A DNA stretch of 64,000 bases, taken from Sphingomonas sp. SORGH_AS_0879 (lineage in GTDB: Bacteria > Pseudomonadota > Alphaproteobacteria > Sphingomonadales > Sphingomonadaceae). This document shows positions 59,987-64,000 of the stretch, in pieces (the first letter of the stretch is position 1; every line of letters begins with the position of its first letter). Under the pieces are notes generated by a model that saw only the letters and a list, made by a program, of their open reading frames with translations, made no database searches and was not told the DNA's origin. The stretch covers positions 754,001-818,000 of the forward strand of contig NZ_JAUTBJ010000002.1 of NCBI RefSeq assembly GCF_030819175.1. The letters run 5' to 3'. The position numbers and the translations under genes were made by a program.

Positions 59987-60352
59987 CTATTTCCTCCCCC
60001 GCTCATAGGGCACGAACCCGTCGAAGAAGCACCATTGCGACGGAATCGACATCCCCTGTTGCAGCACCTGGAACCGGTCGTTGCGACAGATCTGCGATCC
60101 CCAGCGCTCGACGATCAGCGTGTTGAAGGGGCGCAAGCCCGGGCACTGGCCGCGCACCTTGGCCTTCCACATGCGCTTTCCGCCCGGATTGATGACGATG
60201 CTGTTGTCGTCATAGATGGACGGCCCCGTCATGGTGACGCTGGTGTCGACGCATTGCGCGGGCGGTCCGGCGGTTCGTCCGGCAAAGGGGTCCGACTTGG
60301 CCGCCGTCAGGCCGAGCGCCAGTACCGCGACGGTGGCGAAACGCGCGCGCAT
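59987..60352 (-). CDS. Small secreted cysteine-containing protein, paralogue 2
   Basis: 121 residues with signal peptide MRARFATVAVLALGLTAA. The mature part contains QCVDTSVTMTGPSIYDDNSIVINPGGKRMW, GQCPG, SQICRNDRFQVLQ and the ending WCFFDGFVPYERGRK, i.e. four cysteines suited to two disulfides. Its ATG shares a base with the TGA of the upstream gene (TGATG). The tail GFVPYERG parallels GAFVPYRKER of the upstream protein, and cysteine spacing is similar, so the pair looks like an old tandem duplication. The function is unknown. Confidence 0.82.
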   Translation of the reverse strand: MRARFATVAVLALGLTAAKSDPFAGRTAGPPAQCVDTSVTMTGPSIYDDNSIVINPGGKRMWKAKVRGQCPGLRPFNTLIVERWGSQICRNDRFQVLQQGMSIPSQWCFFDGFVPYERGRK

Positions 60353-60780
60353 CACCGCTCCTTTCGATAGGGGACGAACGCCCCGAAGCTGCAACTGCCG
60401 GTGAAGAAGCCCGAGGTGCGGTCCACCGTCTGGGCGATGTCACCCGAGCAGAGTTGTCCCGTGGTCGTCCGCGTGACGAGGATGTCGTTGCGTGACCGCT
60501 GTCCGATCCCCTCGCAACCGCCAGCCGTCTGGCTGACGAATTTCAGGCGCGGGCTGATCGTATAGACGATGGTCGGGCCATAGGCGTTGACCTGGCGCGT
60601 GGTATATTGGCCGATGCATTGGGTCGGCTTGCCGGGCGTCAGGCCGCGCAAGGCGGCGGCGAGATCGGCCCGGTTGGTCGCGGCGGCCTGTTCGATCCGC
60701 GCCTGTTGCGCCGGGGTGGGCGTGCACCCGGCGATTGCCGCGGCCATGGTCGTCAGGGGGAGCAGGGTTCGGAAACGCAT
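60352..60780 (-). CDS. Small lipoprotein, paralogue 1 of a tandem pair
   Basis: 142 residues with lipobox AIAGC (Cys19). A short helical stretch (PAQQARIEQAAATNRADLAAALRGL) is followed by a beta-rich domain: PTQCIGQYTTRQVNAYGPTIVYTISPRLKFV, GGCEGIGQRSRNDILVTRTTTGQLCSGD and a C-terminal SCSFGAFVPYRKER. The four cysteines after the lipobox match those of the downstream protein. GGAGGCTGAAAG precedes the ATG. Sphingomonads carry many such small lipoproteins; none has a known role that can be applied here. Confidence 0.82.
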   Translation of the reverse strand: MRFRTLLPLTTMAAAIAGCTPTPAQQARIEQAAATNRADLAAALRGLTPGKPTQCIGQYTTRQVNAYGPTIVYTISPRLKFVSQTAGGCEGIGQRSRNDILVTRTTTGQLCSGDIAQTVDRTSGFFTGSCSFGAFVPYRKER

Positions 60781-60818
60781 CTTTCAGCCTCCATCACAAA
60801 AACCCCCGTAGCAATGAC

Positions 60819-61535
60819 TTAACCCTTGAACGCGTCCTTGGCTGCACGCCGCTCGGCCAGTTCGGCGGCATCGACCGAACGGAGGAAGGGGTTGGTCGCC
60901 CGCTCCAGCGCGATGGTCGTCGGAATGGTCGGCTCGCCCTGTTCGCGCATCGCCGTCACCTCGACCAGCCGTTCGGCAACGGCATCGTTGTCGGGTTCCG
61001 CCACCGCCGCGAACCGGGCGTTGGACAGGGTATATTCGTGGCCGCAATAGACTCGCGTGTCGCCGGGCAGCGCGGCGAAGCGGCGCATATTGGCATGCAT
61101 CTGCTCCGCCGTCCCCTCGAACAGCCGACCGCAGCCCATGGCGAACAGCGTGTCGCCGGTGAAGATCACCGCCCGGTCGTCGAAGTGAAAGGCGATATGC
61201 CCTGCCGTATGCCCCGGCACCGACCAGATGGTCGCGCGCGCGTCACCGATGGCGATGTCGTCTCCCTCGGCCAGCAGCGTGTCGAGCCCGGCGATCTTCG
61301 CCGCCTCCGCCGCCGGGCCCGCCACCCGCGCGCCCTGCGCCTGCAACGCCTGCGCCCCGCCGACATGATCGGGGTGCCAATGGGTCAGCCAGACCTGCTC
61401 GATGGTCCAGCCGCGCGCCGACGCGGCGGCGGCGACCGGCGCGGCCTCGCCCGGATCGAGCGCGACGATGCGGCCCGCATCGTGGATCAGCCAGGCGTAA
61501 TTGTCGCTGAGGACGGGGACTCGGACGATTTCCAT
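60819..61535 (-). CDS. gloB: Hydroxyacylglutathione hydrolase (glyoxalase II)
   Basis: Hydrolyses S-D-lactoylglutathione to D-lactate and glutathione, the second step of methylglyoxal detoxification. 238 residues of the metallo-beta-lactamase fold with THWHPDHVGG (His52, His54, Asp56, His57), GHTAGHIAFH, FTGDTLFAMGCGRLFEGTAEQM and YCGHEYTLSNARFA, all glyoxalase II signatures. The start MEIVRVPVLSDNYAWLI at 61535 fits. It lies 10 bases after gloA, so the two form a methylglyoxal operon. Confidence 0.96.
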   Translation of the reverse strand: MEIVRVPVLSDNYAWLIHDAGRIVALDPGEAAPVAAAASARGWTIEQVWLTHWHPDHVGGAQALQAQGARVAGPAAEAAKIAGLDTLLAEGDDIAIGDARATIWSVPGHTAGHIAFHFDDRAVIFTGDTLFAMGCGRLFEGTAEQMHANMRRFAALPGDTRVYCGHEYTLSNARFAAVAEPDNDAVAERLVEVTAMREQGEPTIPTTIALERATNPFLRSVDAAELAERRAAKDAFKG

Positions 61536-61545
61536 GGAAGCTCTC

Positions 61546-61962
61546 TTACCAGCTTCCGACGTTCGGCATCGAGGCCCAAGGTTCGGCGGAGGGCAGGGCA
61601 CCGTCCTGCAACAGTTCGATCGAGATGCCGTCGGGCGTCTTGACGAAGGCCATATGCCCGTCGCGTGGCGGCCGGTTGATCGTCACGCCCGCGTCCATCA
61701 GGCGCTGGCACGTCTCGTAGATATTGTCGACGCGGTAGGCGAGATGGCCGAAATTCCGCCCGCCGGTATAGATTTCCGGGTCCCAATTATGGGTCAGCTC
61801 GACCTCGGCACGGCCCTCGTCCCCCGGCGCGGCCAGGAAGATCAGCGAGAAGCGCCCCGCCTCGTTATCGATGCGGCGCACCTCCTTCAGGCCCAGCAGT
61901 TCGAAGAAGCGGATGCTGGCGTCGAGGTCGCTGACGCGGATCATGGTGTGAAGGTAACGCAT
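61546..61962 (-). CDS. gloA: Lactoylglutathione lyase (glyoxalase I)
   Basis: Isomerises the methylglyoxal-glutathione hemithioacetal to S-lactoylglutathione. 138 residues: MRYLHTMIRVSDLDASIRFFELLGLKE with metal ligands His5, Glu55 (VELTHNW), His73 (NFGHLAYRV) and Glu116 (GISIELLQ), the nickel/cobalt-type arrangement of short bacterial GloA. The 20 or so residues after the last ligand (DGALPSAEPWASMPNVGSW) match sphingomonad and alphaproteobacterial homologues in style. First gene of gloA-gloB. Confidence 0.95.
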   Translation of the reverse strand: MRYLHTMIRVSDLDASIRFFELLGLKEVRRIDNEAGRFSLIFLAAPGDEGRAEVELTHNWDPEIYTGGRNFGHLAYRVDNIYETCQRLMDAGVTINRPPRDGHMAFVKTPDGISIELLQDGALPSAEPWASMPNVGSW

Positions 61963-62035
61963 GGAAGCTCCTGCCTGTGACGCGATGGTCATTCTAATCC
62001 GTCGGGGGCCGGGCGGCTTTGACGTGCGATAAGGA

Positions 62036-62824
62036 TCAGCGTGACGGAAATTGCGACAGCGCCTTGGCGGTTTCGGCGCGGATCGGACTGTCCGGCGGGG
62101 CGAGCCGGGCGGCCTCGCTCCACGCCTTGCGCGCGGTCGCTTCGTCCCCAGCGGTGGCGGCGATATTGCCCGCCTCCAACTGGACATTGGGGTCGTCGGC
62201 GGAGCGGGCCAGCGCCTGGGCGATGTCCTTCTGCGCGCGCGGCAGATCCTTCATCCGCCGCGCCAGCGTCGCCGACAACAGCCAGGCGAGCGGATCGGCG
62301 GGGGCGTTGACCAGCGCCGCGTCCAGATCGACCCGCGCCGCCACGGGCTGTCCCGCTGCGACCAGCGCCCGCGCACGGTCGAGCTGTGCCTCACCCCGCG
62401 CGAAGCCGGTCAGGTCGCCCGAGGCGAGCGCCGCATCCAGCGCGGCGCGGGCCTTCGCCGCATCGCCCGCCGCCAGAAAGGCGTTGCCCGCCTGCGACCA
62501 GTAATTGGCGGCGCGTATGTCATGCGCGGTTTCGGCGGCGCGCGCCGCCTGTTCGAAGGCGCTGGCCGCCGCCGCCCATTGCCGCTCGGTCGTGTAGGCG
62601 AGGCCCAGGCATTGCTGCGCGAAATAGCCGCCGCCCGCCAGCGTCCAACTGCTCGCCTCCATCCGCGCGGTGGCAGGGCTCCGCTCGGCCATGACGACGC
62701 AGTGCTGATAGCGCGCCTCGCGCGGGTCGGCGGGCAGCGCGGCGGATGGCGGCGGCGGTGTCTTGGCGGCGGGCTTGGGGGACGCCTGAACGGCGGCGGC
62801 GAGTGCGAGGGGGAACAGGATCAT
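62036..62824 (-). CDS. Exported tetratricopeptide-repeat protein
   Basis: 262 residues. The N-terminus MILFPLALAAAVQASPKPAAKT is a short signal peptide with Pro-rich linker. The rest is helical repeats of TPR type: QQCLGLAYTTERQWAAAASAFEQAARAA, YWSQAGNAFLAAGDAAKARAALDAALAS, LAWLLSATLARRMKDLPRAQKDIAQALARS and LEAGNIAATAGDEATARKAWSEAARLAPP. TPR proteins scaffold protein complexes; no partner is evident. Its ATG overlaps the stop of the upstream hydrolase (ATGA), so the two are translationally coupled. Confidence 0.88.
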   Translation of the reverse strand: MILFPLALAAAVQASPKPAAKTPPPPSAALPADPREARYQHCVVMAERSPATARMEASSWTLAGGGYFAQQCLGLAYTTERQWAAAASAFEQAARAAETAHDIRAANYWSQAGNAFLAAGDAAKARAALDAALASGDLTGFARGEAQLDRARALVAAGQPVAARVDLDAALVNAPADPLAWLLSATLARRMKDLPRAQKDIAQALARSADDPNVQLEAGNIAATAGDEATARKAWSEAARLAPPDSPIRAETAKALSQFPSR

Positions 62825-63552
62825 AGCGGGCTCGACACTTCTTCGACGGCGCGGATCAGCAGCGCGATGTCGCCGTCGCGCGACAGGCGGTGGTCGCCAT
62901 CCTTGATCAACAGAGTCTGCACGTCGGCTGAACGGAAAAGCTGCGCCAGATGGGTGGTGCGGTGCCACGGCACATCGGGGTCGGCCATGCCCTGGAGCAG
63001 CCGGACCGGCCCGTCGAAGGCGATCGGGCCGAAGGTCAGGCGGTTGGCCTCCCCCGACGACCAGAAACGGCGGGTATAGACGGTGGGGGCGGGACCATAA
63101 GGATTGGGACGCTCCAGCCGACCGTTCTGGAGCAGCGTCATCTTCTCCTCTGTCGAAAAGCCCCAGTCGGTGAAGTCGGGTGCGGGCGCGATCCCGACCA
63201 GCGCCTTGACCTGGTCGGGCCGCGCCTTGGCGCCGAGCAGCATCAGCCAGCCGCCCATCGACGATCCGACCAGCACGGCGGGGCCCTTCACCACATCGTC
63301 GAGCATGGCGAGGACATCGTCGCGCCAGTCGGCCAGCGCCTGATCCTCGAACGCCCCCTCCGACTGGCCGCACCCGCCATAATCGAAGCGCAGGAACGCG
63401 CGGCCCTGTGCGCGTGCCCATGCCTCCAGCGCCAATGCCTTCGACCCCTGCATGTCCGAGGCATAGCCGGGCAGGAAGACGATCGCGGGGCCGGTGCCCT
63501 CGCTCCAGTGATAGGCGAGATTGGGGCGGGGGGCGGTAGCGGTGTCGGTCAT
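62821..63552 (-). CDS. Alpha/beta hydrolase
   Basis: 243 residues with a serine hydrolase triad: nucleophile Ser98 in VLVGSSMGGWLML, Asp in GMADPDVPWHR (about 194) and His in KDGDHRLSRDGD (about 221). IVFLPGYASDMQGSKALALE and LRFDYGGCGQSEG (oxyanion region) match the ABHD10/depalmitoylase-like group of small hydrolases, so an acyl-thioesterase or acylester substrate is likely but not proven. No signal peptide. Overlaps the TPR gene start by four bases. Confidence 0.87.
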   Translation of the reverse strand: MTDTATAPRPNLAYHWSEGTGPAIVFLPGYASDMQGSKALALEAWARAQGRAFLRFDYGGCGQSEGAFEDQALADWRDDVLAMLDDVVKGPAVLVGSSMGGWLMLLGAKARPDQVKALVGIAPAPDFTDWGFSTEEKMTLLQNGRLERPNPYGPAPTVYTRRFWSSGEANRLTFGPIAFDGPVRLLQGMADPDVPWHRTTHLAQLFRSADVQTLLIKDGDHRLSRDGDIALLIRAVEEVSSPL

Positions 63553-63600
63553 GCGGAGGATTTAGGGTCTGGGCGGGAGGATGGAAAGCGCCACTCCTAA

Positions 63601-63709
63601 CCTCCGTTCAGCCTGAGCGAAGTCGAAGGCCAAGGGGAGCGCGTTGGAAAAGGGGATTTGGGCGGAGGTCCGGGGCGTGGCCTTCGACTTCGCTCAGGCC
63701 GAACGGACG
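63601..63709. repeat. Family C repeat pair, facing arms
   Basis: CCTGAGCGAAGTCGAAGGCC at 63612-63631 faces GGCCTTCGACTTCGCTCAGG at 63679-63698. The following stretch 63710-63900 holds no gene with convincing start signals and no other recognised feature. Confidence 0.85.
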
Positions 63710-63900
63710 GTGGATGCGTCGCGCGGCGAGGACTGCCAGTCCCTCGCAAGCGATCCCGAATTTCTCCGGTCCTACGGCCGCCAGTTTCACCGTGTCACGC
63801 GCGACGCGCAACTATGGTAGGTTCGTTCCACACGCGCCGCAAGTGAGTAACCGGGCATGGCCTTGGTGGCGGGAGATAGGGGCGCGGATCGAGGCAAATT

Positions 63901-63957
63901 CCTCCCCAAGCTCGCTTGGGGAGGGGGACCGCTCGCGCCAGCGAGTGGTGGAGGGGC
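63901..63957. repeat. Family A palindromic repeat
   Basis: CTCCCCAAGC..GCTTGGGGAG followed by GGGACCGCTCGC..GCGAGTGGTGGAGGGGC. It is the same two-hairpin plan as at 2639 and 4489. Confidence 0.8.
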
Positions 63958-63965
63958 ATTCCCCC

Positions 63966-64000
63966 TCAGATCACATATTCCACGCTCTTCGTCTGCGCCT
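63966..64000 (-). CDS. Possible 3' end of a gene entering from the right edge
   Basis: On the minus strand the last codons read AQTKSVEYVI then TGA at 63968-63966. Only about 11 codons lie in the window. A family A repeat begins immediately after the stop, as it does after phaR, which supports a real gene end. No family can be assigned. Confidence 0.35.
   Translation of the reverse strand, partial: AQTKSVEYVI

Noticed and set aside
62036..63421. One long open frame joining the TPR protein with sequence opposite the hydrolase
   Set aside because: The N-terminal part is an alternative frame of the alpha/beta hydrolase; the real TPR start is the ATG at 62824 that overlaps the hydrolase stop.
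63658..63846. Short open frame near the right end
   Set aside because: It reads through a family C repeat, has no ribosome-binding site and an Arg/Gly-rich shadow composition.

Overview
The window looks like a chromosomal segment of a high-GC alphaproteobacterium of the Sphingomonadaceae, most likely Sphingomonas or a close relative. The evidence is strong G/C bias at third codon positions, two TonB-dependent receptors, a class I fumarase, HslVU, a compact phaA/short PHA synthase/phaR locus, and many intergenic palindromic repeats of the kind common in sphingomonads. No transposase, integrase, CRISPR array, tRNA or rRNA was recognised, so this is essentially core genome.

Layout. 1-1010 holds the 5' part of a membrane PAS signalling protein that runs off the left edge. 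1107-2630 is fumarase. 2702-4414 is a tightly overlapping operon of one small XRE regulator and three small membrane proteins. 4629-9313 holds fadD, gamma-glutamyltransferase and pyrD, all on the minus strand. 9598-11488 has a catalase-related protein and a metallophosphoesterase. 11876-13114 is a Pro/Thr-rich membrane-anchored protein. 13512-22060 is rpoB-rpoC with its own promoter and leader. 22332-25511 has small and membrane proteins. 25718-26981 is rplJ-rplL, inverted relative to rpoBC, with an L10 leader and its own promoter. 27132-30796 is a PhoX phosphatase and a lactonase-fold protein. 31029-36393 has an HPP protein, a TonB receptor and the DUF47-Pit phosphate uptake pair. 36743-42602 is an RND metal-efflux operon. 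42852-43977 has small proteins and a DUF1275 protein. 44089-49907 is a valine/isobutyrate degradation cluster containing one frameshifted enoyl-CoA hydratase. 50086-57680 holds alanine racemase, a large TonB receptor and the PHA locus. 57918-59804 is hslVU. 59987-63552 has two tandem secreted proteins, gloB, gloA, a TPR protein and an alpha/beta hydrolase.

How the genes connect. The most informative non-coding signal is a set of PhoB-box-like arrays (CTGTCAC-type half-sites at exact 11-bp steps). They lie upstream of phoX, of the DUF47-pit operon, and of the 1093-residue TonB receptor at 51174-54455. Together they suggest a phosphate-starvation regulon in which outer-membrane uptake, periplasmic phosphate release and inner-membrane Pi import are co-controlled. 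A second layer may be the general stress response: GGAAC-N16-CGTT-type sites precede the catalase-related gene, a 51-residue protein and, more weakly, a 55-residue membrane protein. A direct repeat typical of an OmpR-family regulator precedes the metal efflux operon.

Intergenic spaces are filled by several families of inverted repeats, labelled A to F here, that often occur as facing pairs and end at gene 3' ends. One copy carries an inserted sequence that can fold as a three-way junction. All functional assignments rest on reading motifs by eye, without database searches.
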